Notes: generated by a model from the letters alone, not told the origin. Positions 1 through 11,760 are shown, counted from the first letter of the stretch. The stretch is DNA of 64,000 nucleotides from Cynocephalus volans (GCF_027409185.1 NC_084462.1:156103490-156167489), one strand, 5' to 3'. Program-made: numbers and translations.

Positions 1-987
1 GTCAACTGCTGTCCTGCCCATAGTCCTATGATAATCAGAATCTGCATTGTGGGAACATATGTGGCATGAATCTCAATAATTATCTGGAGGTTTTTTTTTT
101 TTTTTTTTTTAAGTGCTGGTGGTGGTTTTGTTCCACTCTCTATGCTCTTCCTTCCTTCAAAAGGCTACTGTCTTCCATTAAGTGTGGACCAGACATGAAA
201 ACATGGTGGGGACAGGTGGATGGGGCAAAGGTTTGGGGAGTGCTGGTTTACTGGGTAGAAACCAGGGGAATGGCAATAGAGTAGGTAGGGAGTTAGGAGA
301 GAACTGTTTAGAGAAGGGAGTCAGGGAAGTGAGTAATAGGTAGGTCAGAGGATGGAGCAAGGGAATGTTGAAAAGGAACGGATATCCTAAAATATCTCAA
401 CGGGGAGCCCAGGGAGGGCTATTGTGGAGTGACAGGGAAGGAACCCTGAGGTGCTGATTTGTCAGAGATGGAAAATGGGATTAGATATGTGTTGGGGACA
501 GAATGGAAGGATCCCAGGCTGATCCTAAATGCCATTCATTTTTATGAAATTTGTCTTCTCCATACTCCACTATCTGAAACAGACCCTGTGTACTCACCCC
601 AATGGCTTATGTTTAATTCCAGCAAATAATACCCCCTCTGATCCCACCCCCACCCAAAGACCCCACAAAAACACAAAAGACAATTTAAATTCAGCCAGCC
701 TGGAAGATGGTGATATTTGGAGAAAATTCAAAGTTCTGGGCCCCTCAGACGTTACATTCTGTTCTGGGTGGTTGCCTTCGCATGGTCACCTGAGCCCTTC
801 ATTCCTGTTTCTTGATCTGGTTTTGTTTACAGTTTGTTGCTGCAATCTTCCCATAACTGTTTCCAGAGTTGTGTGAAGAAAAGGGAGGCTGGCATGCAGA
901 GGTTTCTCACACTCTGCTGGTGTGTATCGTCAGGACAATTAAGCAATGTAGAAATCAAAGCTTCGTTTCCTATTGACCTAGGTTTTT
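1..987. other. Intergenic flank, no recognised feature
   Basis: Holds a T run at 92-111 and otherwise unique-looking sequence. Open frames of 60-115 codons are unrecognised and overlap on both strands. Confidence 0.7.
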
Positions 988-1000
988 CAGGCCTTCCCAT

Positions 1001-1167
1001 TTTTTTTTTTTTTAAAGATGACTGGTAAGGGGATCTTAACCCTTGGCTTGGTGTTGTCAGCACCACGCTCAGCTAGTGAACAAACCGGCCATCCCTATAT
1101 AGGATCCGAACCTGTGGCCTTGGTGTTATCAGCACCGCACTCTCCCGAGTGAGCCACGGGCCGGCCC
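1001..1167 (-). mobile_element. CYN-II type tRNA-Ile dimer SINE
   Basis: Two tRNA-Ile-like monomers in tandem, read on the minus strand, with the A-tail as a T run at the left. The site is duplicated: CAGGCCTTCCCATTTT at 988 and again at 1168. Families of this structure (CYN) are known from colugos. Confidence 0.9.
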
Positions 1168-1589
1168 CAGGCCTTCCCATTTTTGAGTGTGGCAGTCCTG
1201 GGGGATTTCTAAGTTTTCTCTCCCTTTGAGAGGAACCGCTCTTGAATGGGGTTATTAAGCACTCTTTCTCAAGGCTTCAACAAAATTCTGAGGAATGAAT
1301 GTCTCAAGTTCTGCTGCTTTTAAACTACATAAGACAAATCCAAACTTTTTTTTGATTCTCCTTGATTCTGGGGTTTACTCCAACAGTGGGAAAGTTTTCT
1401 AAGCTGGGTTTTGTTCCTGTCTCATGGGCAAGGCAGTGTGGTCAGTGGTTGTTCTGTGGGCTGCTGTCTGGAAGAGACTGCGGTTAGGGAGGTCACCCTG
1501 ACCATTATGACCCACTGAGGGTGGAGGGACGTGTCTAGGTTTCGTCCTCAGTCTGGAGTCACAGGCAGCACAAGGAGATCTTGGCTCAG

Positions 1590-2060
1590 GACCTGAGACT
1601 GAGGCGTGCCGGGACAGCGCAGGGGGTGTCCTGACTTTCTAGGGGCTGGGGAACCCTCTCTGGCCCGGGGGCGTGAGACGCTGTTCCAGAATCGGTTCTG
1701 GCACCACTGCCGCCTCAGCACTTTCTAATTGCAGCTCCAAACAACAACAGCCGCAGCCGCAGTCATAGCAACAGGCCCCGCCCACCGGCCTCGCTCCCGG
1801 TCTGCTGCACGTGACGGCGACGCCTGCGTCGCTCCCTCTGCCCCTGGCTCCGAGGGAGGGCGGGGAGACGGGTGGATGACGTTTACTCGGTCGTCTCCTT
1901 GGATATAATGCATAGACGTCAACGTCGCCAGTGTTTAGTGTGTAACGTTCTTCCGTCTCCATGGGAACGTCAGGCGGCCAAACACCGGGCCCCAGCAACA
2001 GGCTTCTGATTGGCCCCAGGCTGCCAAGGGCGGAGCTTCGTCTCCTGCGCCCGCTCTACT
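1590..2060. promoter_or_regulatory. Isolated CpG-rich patch with clustered CRE motifs, about 15.4 kb upstream of FOS
   Basis: This GC-rich block in AT-rich flank holds an E-box CACGTG followed by TGACGG (1808-1817), TGACGTTTAC (1877-1886), GACGTCAACGTCG (1915-1927), ACGTCA (1967-1972), a reverse CCAAT box (ATTGG, 2009-2013), an Sp1-like CCCCGCCC near 1775, and an RFX-like half site in TCATAGCAAC. It looks like a CREB-bound enhancer or an unannotated promoter. A 119-codon open frame on the minus strand (1639-1998) has no recognisable product. Confidence 0.6.
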
Positions 2061-2063
2061 GTG

Positions 2064-4778
2064 TTGCTGTTTTGGTTGTTGTCTCCCTTGTTTATTTCTC
2101 TAACAGATCCTGAAGGCTGAAGTCTAGATCCGTCGCCAAGGATGGGATCCAGGAGAAAACGTGCTCAACGTGCAGCTTGCTCCCACTGATTACAGCCCAA
2201 CAGATGACATAGTTCCACTGTGACCGTGTTCATTGTGGGAGTCGTGGCCCTCATGCCCTGTGTCGGTCACAACCCAATATTTGGTGTTATAATCTCTGCC
2301 CCCAACCCTCATCACATGTCAGAAATGCCGTCCCCCCTCCCAGCCACATCCCAGAAACTGTTGCCTTCGCCGTTACAGTTGTCTGTGCTCTCAAGGGCAT
2401 TTGAGGGCCTTTCATACCTAATGCCAGAAGCCCCCTGCAGGATTTGGCTACATTTTCCTCCCTGGTCCTAATTCTGTTGAATGACATCATTTATCCATAT
2501 TCCCACAGAGAGATGTCCAGATTTATTGTATCCTGAGTAAATACCAAGAATCCCAAAGGACCTGGGTGGGTACTTCTGTTCATGGACTCATTGAATCTTA
2601 TTCTTTTCTCTCTGCCCGTTTAATTCAAAACGAGGCCTTTGATTTTTCTAAAAGAAATAGAAATAAATTGAGGACAGAGATGAACAGAGTATTACACATC
2701 AAGATCCTAGACTTATTGATATATAATACTAATATACTGATAGAATTAAACATTCCAAGGCATAAATAATGTCTCCAGAAACAGTTTTAACCTTACCCTG
2801 GGTTCCCATCAGTGAAACCGAGTTAACATCTGGGAAGAGATAACAATCTAGCCTCAGGGGTTTCAATCAAGTTGTGCTTAAAAGAATGCCTTAAAATCTT
2901 TAGTTATGGTGTCAAATATAATAAATCTCCACCAGCTCAAGCACATACAAGTCTCAAATGTTTCATAAAGGGTTTAGATGACCTGATAACATGTTTTCAA
3001 AACACAGAGAGCGAGAGACAGAGAGAGAGAGAGACTGATGCAAACCTCAAGTTAAAAATAAGAAAGTAAAATTACTTTCATAGATTGAGGTTGATAAGGA
3101 GGATATCTGTTCTCTCTGCTCTAATCTTAGCCCACTACCTCCTTCCTCCTTTATCTGCTCTGGTGAATATCCTTGCTAACTGTCCTCCCCCTACCCTTTG
3201 GCCAGCCTCTTAGCCTATAATTTTCTTCGGAGATGTGAGTGAAATTAAATGAAATTGGGAGCCTGCTTAATGCAAATAGGACCAAAGGGCACAGCTCTTT
3301 ATCGTAATGAACTTCATTCTGATTAAGTCAAGGACTGTGAGTGCTTACTATTTACCCAGTAAATATATTAAATTGCCAGGCAAGTCTCCCTCCTGTCCTG
3401 ACACTGCCAGGGAATATTTGAAAGTCTGATATAAGATCATTTTTAGGCCATCAAATATCCCTTTCTAATTCTATCATCTCTGTTTTCGTTTCCAGGAATA
3501 CAGAGTGTCTTGGTCTCTGAGAGCCACTAAATCTGGATTACACCAAAAGAGGAATAATGAGGCAATATTTACATTGCACGTTCAAGATGACCTAAAAAGC
3601 TGAAAGAGGTGACTGAGGGCCTTCTCTTATGGATGAGGAATTGTGGAGGAAAGTGGAAGATTATAGTCTCTAAGTACGTTCATTTGACTCTAGCACATGA
3701 ACCAGATTTTATGACTCTGTCCAAAGGGCATCAGTTATAACCTCCAAGCTTCCATGTCCTTCTCCATCTCCCAGTCTTAGTTCTTTCTTTTTCTTAGACC
3801 CAAACATGGTCATGGGCCATGGTGTGTAGCCCAGGGAGTTTTTCATCCGGGAAATACCAAATAGATTATAGTTTTGATGGCACTGTAAGAAGTGGTTTGT
3901 TTGTTTCATATGTACTTGCATGTACACACACATGCACATATTCTTCCTGTCCTGTTTTTTGACTGATCCGCTCTGTTTAGCTGACCGCCTTCAGCATAAG
4001 GACCATGATGTCCTTCTATACTGCTGACTTTCTTAAACAACGAGATAATTCATCTCCCCAACCTATTTCCTCATCTGTAAAATGGGGTCTGGAGAACTCA
4101 CTGACCTCACATGCTTGCTTTGACCCAAGAGCATTGTAATGATATAGTGATTATTAGTTGGCACTGTGGATATACTAAATGCTGTGTAAATGCTTGATTA
4201 TTATAAGTGGGCACAATTTCCCCCACACGTCTCCATCTTAGTGCTGAATAGAGCCTTCACCTACCAAGCTTCCATAGCAAAGAGGCCTTGGCCCAGATCA
4301 GGATGTATAGGAACAGTGACCTACCTGGCCTTCCAAGATGCAGGTGCACACTGTACCTCTTCCACATCCCAGCCATGTTGGGATTTATCTCTTCAACTCA
4401 TGCTCCTCAAGTCTGGCTTTTCTCAGATATAAAAATGGAGACATTGCTACCTGCCCTACTTACCTCTCAGGACTGGTATAAGGGTCACACTTGGTAATGC
4501 TTGTGGAAGGACTTTGAAAACCATAAAGCACAAGGCATTTTAAAGTTTAAAAATATTTTGCAAGATGAGGTTATCTGTAAATGGAGCAGGGTCAAGGTGG
4601 ACTGGAAGGGTGTATTTCACAGACAGACTATATGAGTGCCCCTCGCCCCCTATGTGATTTGATATGCGCTAGGTCAAGGAGAGCTCTCTCATTGTTCTTA
4701 ATATTCCATTATCAGCAATATATTCCTTTGGATTAAGCATTTGACACTCACTTCAGGTCTTTGTTTTATTTATTTATT
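2064..4778. other. AT-rich intergenic stretch
   Basis: Apart from the octamer-bearing block at 3190-3400, a GA run at 3008-3035 and a weak MIR-like text (TTCCTCATCTGTAAAATGGG near 4067), I see nothing. No open frame looks like a protein. Confidence 0.6.
3190..3400. promoter_or_regulatory. Candidate non-coding element with octamer and TAAT motifs
   Basis: The stretch has a perfect octamer ATGCAAAT (3270-3277) and several AAATTAAAT/TAAT-type homeodomain motifs, and shows no similarity to the repeats around it. Regulatory function is a guess. Confidence 0.3.
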
Positions 4779-4945
4779 TTGTTTTTTAAAAGATGACTGG
4801 TAAGGGGATCTTAACCCTTGATTTGGTGTTGTCAGCACCACGCTCTCCCAAGTGAGCTAACCGGCCATCCCTATATAGGGATCCGAACCCATGGCCTTGG
4901 TTGTTACCAGCACTACACTCTCCCAAGTGAGCCATGGGCCGGCCC
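4779..4945 (-). mobile_element. CYN-II type dimer SINE
   Basis: Minus-strand dimer with imperfect target duplication (CAGGTCTTTGTTTTA near 4754, CAGGTCTTAGTTTTA near 4946). Confidence 0.88.
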
Positions 4946-4959
4946 CAGGTCTTAGTTTT

Positions 4960-6145
4960 AAGTACAAATTCTCTTGTGAACACTAAGCTCCTGAAGTTTA
5001 ATGTAAATTAGGTTACCAGATATGCTCCTCCCCGACAGGTGAGATGGAAACAGACAGGAGCGGTGGGCATTTGGGTAGTTCTGAGAATCAGGATGCTGGA
5101 AGCCTAGAGAAGATTATTTGTTTTAATCAAAGTCAACCCTCACAGTTGTGCCAGTTGGTGACAGAGGATACACGGAGTCCACCCAGCAGACCTGTATCTC
5201 CACTCACACATGAGAGGGGGAGACTCTTTTCTCCCTATTCTCACCCAAAGCCTCTGAAGGCACCACTACATGGTAATCCAGGGCTTCCCAGACTGTTGGA
5301 TTATAGGAGCAAAGTCTTTTTAAAAGTTAGGGAATTGACACCGGTTGCCAACTTTTAATTTTACCAAACAACAATTACCACTTATCACCATCATGTCATA
5401 AATGAGAGGACATTTTAGCAAAAATGTCAAAAGGACATGCATCCTTGGGTCACATTTCTTTGGTAAAGGAGAGTAACATAATCTCTCCAGGATGGGTTCC
5501 CAGTGCCAGCAATACAATACCTCAAATAATTCTCTTGGAATTACTTCCACTCGGGGGAAGATCAGTTTCATTTCAGTTGGTCCAATCCTTGTTTGGATCA
5601 TGCCACACCCCTGAACACTTCCAGTTTTACCTGGGTGGTGGGATTCTTCACTGTCATGTGCCTGGTTCAGCCAGATCAGATGGGGCTGACTGGTTCCCAG
5701 AGGAGGAAAAAAGTGTGCTTTCCTACTGGTGTCCCATTCAGGTTCAGGAGACACTGGCAGAGCCAGTTTAACCAACATCTTGGGCAAGATTTGGCCCATA
5801 CTTTTTTTTTCCTGCTTCAGTTTCCGAATCTGGCAAAAGTGGAAGAATTCTACATGTTCTGTGGTTGTATATGAACCCAATGCAACCAGCACAACAAATA
5901 TATATATACATTTATTTTTCTCCAGAGCCCAATGTATCAAGAAGCAGAGGCTATAATTTAATTCCAAGCAACATAAGCATAATTAAGACCCATTAGACTG
6001 AATTTCTCTTTTCTGTCACTTCCTGGTAAGTACCTAGGGAAATAAATTCACTTATTCAGGTCACCAAAACTCTACCTACTACACTGGGGAGAATACTTAG
6101 CCAAATTATCCATGGGGGATTAGAAAAATCACAAGACTATTATTT
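4960..6145. other. Intergenic stretch with a 215-codon minus-strand open frame
   Basis: The frame at 5320-5967 is the longest outside GC-rich DNA, but it has no recognisable domain, and plus-strand frames overlap it over the same bases. I read it as chance. Confidence 0.55.
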
Positions 6146-6163
6146 TAAAAAATATTGAACCTT

Positions 6164-6330
6164 GGGCCAGTCCCTGGCTCACTCGGGAGAGTATGGTGCT
6201 GATAATACCAAGGCCACGGGTTCGGATCCTATATAGGGATGGCCAGTTTGCTCACTGGCTGAGCGTGGTGCTGACAACACCAAGCTAAGGGTTAAGATCC
6301 CCTTACTGGTCATCTTTTTAAAAAAAAGAT
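6164..6330 (+). mobile_element. CYN-II type dimer SINE
   Basis: Plus-strand dimer flanked by AAAAATATTGAACCT-type duplications (ending about 6163, and again from about 6332). Confidence 0.88.
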
Positions 6331-6523
6331 TAAAAATATTGAACCTATTTAACCAAAATGGCATAATAATATTCCTATATTACTGAATTGTGAATATTAA
6401 ATAACATAACAATATCTGTTAAGCACTTAACGTAATTCCCAAGCAAGTACTCAATAAAAGTTAGTTATTATTATTTCCATTTATTCAAGAGGCTTTTTAT
6501 TTATTTATTTATTTATTTTTTAA

Positions 6524-6590
6524 ATTTTTATTTTTGGCGGCTGGCAGGTAGGGGGGTCTGAACCTATCCATGACCTTGGTGTTATAAGGC
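6524..6590 (-). mobile_element. Degraded CYN-I type monomer fragment
   Basis: A T-rich tail is followed by GGCGGCTGGCAGGTA and GACCTTGGTGTTATA, the minus strand of a tRNA-Ile-like monomer; the 5' half is lost into an L2-like sequence. Confidence 0.55.
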
Positions 6591-6594
6591 TGTG

Positions 6595-6812
6595 TCAAGA
6601 AGTATTTTTTGAGAAGCTATTATGGTCCAGATACTGTGTTAGGAGCTATGAGGAGCAGAATAGGCAAGGAGTCTGCCTTCCTGAAGGGGGGATATAGACA
6701 CCAACAAATTCATTCATCAACTAACAGCTGTTAGTAACAGGACTTCTCTAGGGTACATCAGTGAACAAAACAAAGATACCTGCTCTTATGGATCTTATCT
6801 TTTTAGATATTG
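6595..6812 (-). mobile_element. L2 LINE 3' end fragment
   Basis: Reverse L2: ATGGTCCAGATACTGTGTTA, then CAGTGAACAAAACAAAGATA. It is followed by a CYN-I insertion. Confidence 0.55.
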
Positions 6813-6827
6813 GCACTGTTGCTTACT

Positions 6828-7130
6828 ACTTTTTTTTTTCTTTGGCAGCTGGTGGGTCAGGGGAGGCAAACCCTTGACCTTGGTATTATAATACCGTGTT
6901 CTAAGGCCGGCCCGTGGCTCACTCGGTAGAGTGTGGTGCTGATAACACCAAGGCCACGGGTTCGGATCCCACATAGGGATGGCCGGTTTGCTCACTGGCT
7001 GAGCGTGGTGCTGACAACACCAAGTCAAGGGTTGAGATCCCCTTACCGGTCATCTTTAAAAAAAATAATAATAATAAATAAATAAATAATAATAATACCG
7101 TGTTCTAAACAGCCGAGCTAACTGATCAGT
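6828..7130 (-). mobile_element. CYN-I type monomer, split by a later CYN-II insertion
   Basis: The minus-strand monomer begins with a T run at 6828, is interrupted at 6904 and resumes at 7109 (CAGCCGAGCTAACTGATCAG). The interruption is the dimer at 6905-7091, with the target duplicated on both sides. Confidence 0.8.
6905..7091 (+). mobile_element. CYN-II type dimer SINE nested in a CYN-I
   Basis: Plus-strand dimer with an AATAATAAATAA-type tail. The 16-17 base target ending ACCGTGTTCTAA occurs at 6889-6904 and 7092-7108. This gives the relative age: CYN-I monomer first, CYN-II dimer second. Confidence 0.92.
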
Positions 7131-7146
7131 CCCTAATTGCTTTCCT

Positions 7147-7315
7147 TTTTTTTTTTTTTTTAAAGATGACCAGTAAGGGGCTCTTAACCCTTGACTTGGT
7201 GTTGTCAGCACCACGCTCACCCAGTGAGCTAACCGGCCATCCCTATACAGGAATCCAAACCCGAGGCCTTGGTGTTATCAGCGCCACACTCTCCCAAGTG
7301 AGCCACGGGCTGGCC
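7147..7315 (-). mobile_element. CYN-II type dimer SINE
   Basis: Minus-strand dimer directly beside the nested pair; target duplication CCTAATTGCTTTCC / CCTAATTGTTTTCT. With the element at 6905 it forms an inverted SINE pair only about 55 bases apart. Confidence 0.88.
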
Positions 7316-7329
7316 CTCCTAATTGTTTT

Positions 7330-8855
7330 CTAAACAAATATATATTTTTACAAATGGTGTTAGGATCTAATAATGAAAAGCCCAGGGTGAAGTAAGGGCT
7401 TCTAAAAGGTTCCTAATTCAACCTGGGTGCTCAGGAGAAATACTTTATGAGGATGTGACATTTTGAGATCTGGAGAAAGAGTAGGCTGAAATGAGATGAG
7501 TGGGAGGTGGGGACAGAGAACATATGTATAATACTAGTAACTCATATTTAATTTCATGGAATGATGCGTTTTCACAAATGTTCTAGAGGCCGGGCCTGCT
7601 GAAGACGGGAGACGGTCCCTGATACAGAAGTTTGCAGTCAGATTGAATTTAGTCTTCGGCTCCAGAATGCATTGCAGCAGCTGCCTATAGTTCCTCTTCC
7701 TAGGAATCACTGAGAGTTCAACAGTTGCTGCCTCAGCCTCCCTTAGGACTCCATTGCCTGGAACAATTAGTATCAACTACCATAGGAATGACCTCTCTGG
7801 GAACTGAACTTGGCTTATTTTACTTGCTGTAATGAAAGTCACCCTAATGCACCCAGGAATGTGTCAGCATACATTTGCTGCTGGATTTAAATAATCAAGC
7901 ATGGGCTGAATAATCAATCTCTGAGGGTTGAGCTTCCTTCTTCCCTCAACACATATATAATCCTTTAGCCCACTTTTCCCTTTGCTACTGAATTTTCTCT
8001 CATTTAAGTTTTAATGCTCTTCTTACATCATTCCCATTAGCAAGTTTTCATAGCCTGGTTTGTATTCTAGCTATGAAATAGTTCACATAGTTCTGTGTAG
8101 ACATAATATTTACAGGAACTGAAGATGGGTGGATTCTGATAGTGGCTTGTGGACCAGTCTCCAGCCCAGTCAAAATAACAAAGAATTCAAGAAACAAATG
8201 CTTGAGAGTTTAGTCCCCCATAAACTTCCAAATAAATGTACTTGCTTGAACCCTGTGTGAGGATCAGCAGAATCTGGGGGAGTAGTACACTGGGTGAGAA
8301 AGCTTGGTTTGTTCAGTGTTCTGTTTTACAGTGCAAATTCCCAGCTGAATTCTGTTTATTGTCAATAGCTCTCTAACAAAGGACAAAATGGAATGTGCCT
8401 GTTTTCAAATTCCTGTAAAAAAAGGGCTCTGGAAAGCCTCAAAGTCTGGCTTAGGGCGATTTACTTCACTACTTTTCAGTGCTTTCATTTAAGACTGTCT
8501 AAGCAATTGAGAGAGATCTTACCAACCATCGATATTGGTGTGGAGCCATCTATAAGAAAGATCTAGATGGGTTTTGATTTTGTGAGAATGAAAGACAACT
8601 GTCCATATCCTGTTTGAAGTGGAGGGACAGCTAGGAAAGAAACTGAGCTGAAAGTAGCTGGGAAATTTCCAAATTTGGTAGAACTGATCCAAAAGTTGTT
8701 TGTTAGGGTCTGGAGGAGGGGGAGATGGTTGTTGGTAAGTCAGAGAGTAGGGTTGGAGGCTCACCTTGCAAGGACAGCTGGGCTCAGAGGTGTGGGGGGA
8801 TGGGCACTTATATTTCTCATAACAAAACCTTATACTGGGAAGCATTTCCTCTTCC
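7330..8855. other. Intergenic stretch, nothing recognised
   Basis: No repeat family, splice pattern or protein similarity seen. Confidence 0.55.
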
Positions 8856-8859
8856 CAGA

Positions 8860-9110
8860 ATGCTCTGCTCCCTGTTCTTCCATGGCTAGTTCCTTCTCAT
8901 TCACTTCTCAAGGAAAATATCATCTCCTTCCACCCAATCCAAAGTAGCAACACAGTTGCTCCTAGCACTTACTTTTATCTGACATTTTTGTTTGTTTTCT
9001 TGTAATTCATTACTAGACTATAAGCTTTATATTGGTAGGCAGCTTGTATGTTTCCTGAGGATACCACTGACTGGCATGCAGTTGGTGCTCAATAAAGGCA
9101 CTGAATGAAG
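8860..9110 (+). mobile_element. L2 LINE 3' end fragment
   Basis: Ends in the L2 pattern GGTGCTCAATAAAGGCACTG after TAAGCTTTATATTGGTAGGC. Confidence 0.6.
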
Positions 9111-9384
9111 AATAAAGAATAAGATAGTTGACTGTATAATTTGAGTTAAGAAAAAATTAACTTTGCAGAGGCCATACCCCAGAACCTGTAGGTAATTGTT
9201 TTTTTCTGGCTCTTGTACAGAGTAGTAATATTTTGAGGTATGTGAAACCCCTTTCTTTCCCGGAGGGAATTCTGAAACCAATGGAAAAATAGAAAGCAGG
9301 ATAGAGATATCTGATAAGAGAGTACAACTAAATTAATCTCAAACTAGATGTGTTATATAAACACCTCAAAGCTTCTCTTATCTC

Positions 9385-9563
9385 TTTTTTTTTTTTTTTT
9401 TTTTTTTTTAAAGATGACCGGTAAGGGGATCTTAACCCTTGACTTGGTGTTGTGAGCACCACGCTCAGCCAGTGAGCGAACCGGCCATCCGTATATGGGA
9501 TCCGAACCCGGGGCCTTGGTGTTATCAGCACCACACTCTCCCGAGTGAGCCACGGGCCGGCCC
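9385..9563 (-). mobile_element. CYN-II type dimer SINE with perfect target duplication
   Basis: The 17-base target AAAGCTTCTCTTATCTC is identical at 9368-9384 and 9564-9580, and the T-run tail is long. These mark a young insertion. Confidence 0.93.
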
Positions 9564-10019
9564 AAAGCTTCTCTTATCTCAACAACAATCTAAAACCACT
9601 TAATTTGAAACTCTTTGACTTTCTCCATTATTCTCTGGTCATTTTGCCATAAGGGCCAGAAATGGGTAAGAAATGTGGAAATTATTCATTGTGGCTTGGA
9701 GCTGTCGTTTGGTGAACCTGTTGATGGGTGGGCCAATGAGTAGAGTGCAAGGTGAAGAACATCAGTTTTGGGGTTTGTTTTTTGTTTTTTTGGTATTTCC
9801 CCAGCCTATTTCACAACTCCCTGCTTCCCTCTTTTCCAAGTTCTAAGCTCAGAGAGACATCAGCTGGATGAAGCCAAGGGTTCAAATAAATTTGACTTGG
9901 AAGCACTAGTAGCAAATGAATTCCAAAATCCCCACATACTGTGAAGTTTCCCACTCACAGCAAGCAGAGTCCAGGTAAAAACAAAGATTCTTCACCCACA
10001 GACACCCTCTGGGCAGGTA

Positions 10020-10290
10020 ACCCATGATTTATTCCAAGCCACCTGATGAATCTGGAGACAGGAATAGCATGGTTCTGCCAAACAATTCAAGTGAGGAATC
10101 TTGTGGGTCCATCCCATCCCTCTGCGCTAACCAATCTGAAACAGGCAGGAACATGCGTGCTGCTCTGTTTATAGCTGCGGAGATCAGCTGCAGCCCAGAT
10201 GGGGCTGATGTAATGCTGCATCCAGGCCTCAGGTGATCCTGTGGTATGTGATACTCCAGTCCCTCTGATCTGTGCAATTCAAACAATTAA
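10020..10290. promoter_or_regulatory. Candidate distal element, about 7.2 kb upstream of FOS
   Basis: Non-repetitive sequence of balanced composition with CTGTTTATAG (MEF2/forkhead-like), an E-box CAGCTG and CCAAT-like motifs. No coding product is recognised in open frames of 70 and 85 codons. Called only as a candidate. Confidence 0.3.
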
Positions 10291-10414
10291 CAAATACTTC
10301 CCTGGCCCAGCCACATGCCCAGTCACAGATTGATTACTCAAGAAGTAAGCATGCACTGGGGCGGGGATGGGGGGCACTCAAGGAATAAATACGAAAGCTG
10401 TATCCACTATTCTA

Positions 10415-10530
10415 TATATTGAGTTCTTAGTATTGGGTCACGCATTGTACCTGGCACTGGGGAAACAGCAATTTCTCCCTCCCTCATGGAACTTACATCC
10501 TGGCATTATTTCAGCATACTTGTAAGTTTC
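10415..10530 (-). mobile_element. L2 LINE fragment
   Basis: Reverse L2: GTACCTGGCACTGGGGAAAC, then CCTCATGGAACTTACATCCT. Confidence 0.5.
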
Positions 10531-11070
10531 ACTTTTTTAAAAAATAAAAATTTATTTTATGATTCAATATTGTTTTTATTTTGAATTACTTTGGGGAGAC
10601 TATAACCAGTTTAGTATCGAGGTCATAAAAGTTTTATTATGGCCGGGTGGCCAGTGCTTTTAAGTTAAAAAGTTGGTTAGGTTTTTGAATTTTATGTCCA
10701 AACATTTTCTAAAAAGTTGCTTATAGTATTAGGCTGAATTTGTGGGAAAGAAAGGATCCGGGGTGTAACCCACCCCAGGCGAAATTTCTCTTTGTGCTGA
10801 TCACTGTTTCTGGGTGGGGTAGTTGTGAATTTAAAATGAAGGCATCCCATACCCTCTTTTGTGGCAGGTAGTGAAAACATTCAGACAGCAGGTGTGATGG
10901 GCTTATGCAGTTCTGAGTATCAGTATACCCCTTGGGGCTTATAAGCATCTAAATTATGATGCCTGATATGTGCTGAGCAGGATTTAGCTTCCCCTCACCT
11001 GAGGAGGGCTCAGGTAGGAAGTCACCCATCAAGACTCTTTGTCCCAAAAGGGAATCCTCCCCCACAAAAA

Positions 11071-11172
11071 AGGTTGGTTAGCTCAGTTGGTTAGAGTGTG
11101 GTGTTATAACACCAAGGTCAAGGGTTCAGATCCCCATACTGGCCAAACACCAAAAAAAAAAAAAAAAAAAAA
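11071..11172 (+). mobile_element. CYN-I type tRNA-Ile monomer SINE
   Basis: It reads GGTTGGTTAGCTCAGTTGGT, then a B-box-like GGTTCAGATCC, and ends in a 20-base A tail. A- and B-box order and spacing follow tRNA-Ile, but the anticodon arm is altered and the tail marks a SINE, not a tRNA gene. Confidence 0.88.
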
Positions 11173-11227
11173 GAGAATTCACACTGCTTTCTCAGCCACA
11201 AGGATGATAGCTGATGAGCCTTCTGTT

Positions 11228-11760
11228 TAGTGTTCATTCATTCATTCCACAAACATTTCTTGACTGCCTACTAGCATCAGGAAGCTAAGTACTGAGGACT
11301 GATCCTACTAAATGAGACAGATAAGGTCTCTGCTGGTGTGGAGCTTATGGCCTAGTAGAGAAAGACAGACGATGAAAAAGTACATAAGTAAACAAACAGG
11401 GCAATAGTGCTAGACAGAAAAGAAAACCAGGTAATGTGACAGAAAGTGACTGAAGGGCAAGGAGGAGGAGTGCAACATGGGGTGGGGGCAGGACAGGCTT
11501 CCTGGAGAAGGTGATATTTGAGCAGATGTTGATCATAAAGAGTCAACTTGTCAAGATCTGGGAGGAAGGGGAACAGTGAGCACAAAGACCCAGTGGCAGA
11601 ACCAACGTGGAATATTTGAGTAAGAGAAAGAAGACCAATGTGGCTGGAGCGGAGGGAGGTCGGAAAGCTAGACAGGGCTGTATCCCACAGACTCGGAAGA
11701 CCCCGGTAAGGAGTGGAGATTTTTTTCTGTGTCATTCTGTAAATTGGCTTCTAAACAGAT
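11228..11760 (-). mobile_element. L2 LINE 3' end fragment
   Basis: Reverse L2: a GTTCATTCATTCATTCC start, then GGTGTGGAGCTTATGGCCTA, GGCTTCCTGGAGAAGGTGAT and AATGTGGCTGGAGCGGAGGG. Open frames on the minus strand here (63 and 127 codons) are not recognisable proteins. Confidence 0.65.

Noticed and set aside
1639-1998. 119-codon minus-strand frame in the distal CpG patch
   Set aside because: GC-rich DNA has few stop codons; the predicted peptide is rich in Arg, Pro and Gly with no domain, and a second frame overlaps it.
5320-5967. 215-codon open frame on the minus strand
   Set aside because: No recognised domain, and plus-strand frames of 75-115 codons overlap it across the same bases. Moderate AT content makes chance frames of this size possible. 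Conservation would be needed to revive it.
11071-11172. Apparent tRNA-Ile gene
   Set aside because: A- and B-boxes are present, but the anticodon arm is changed, the 3' end runs into CCAAACACC and a long A tail, and many similar copies exist. It is a SINE.
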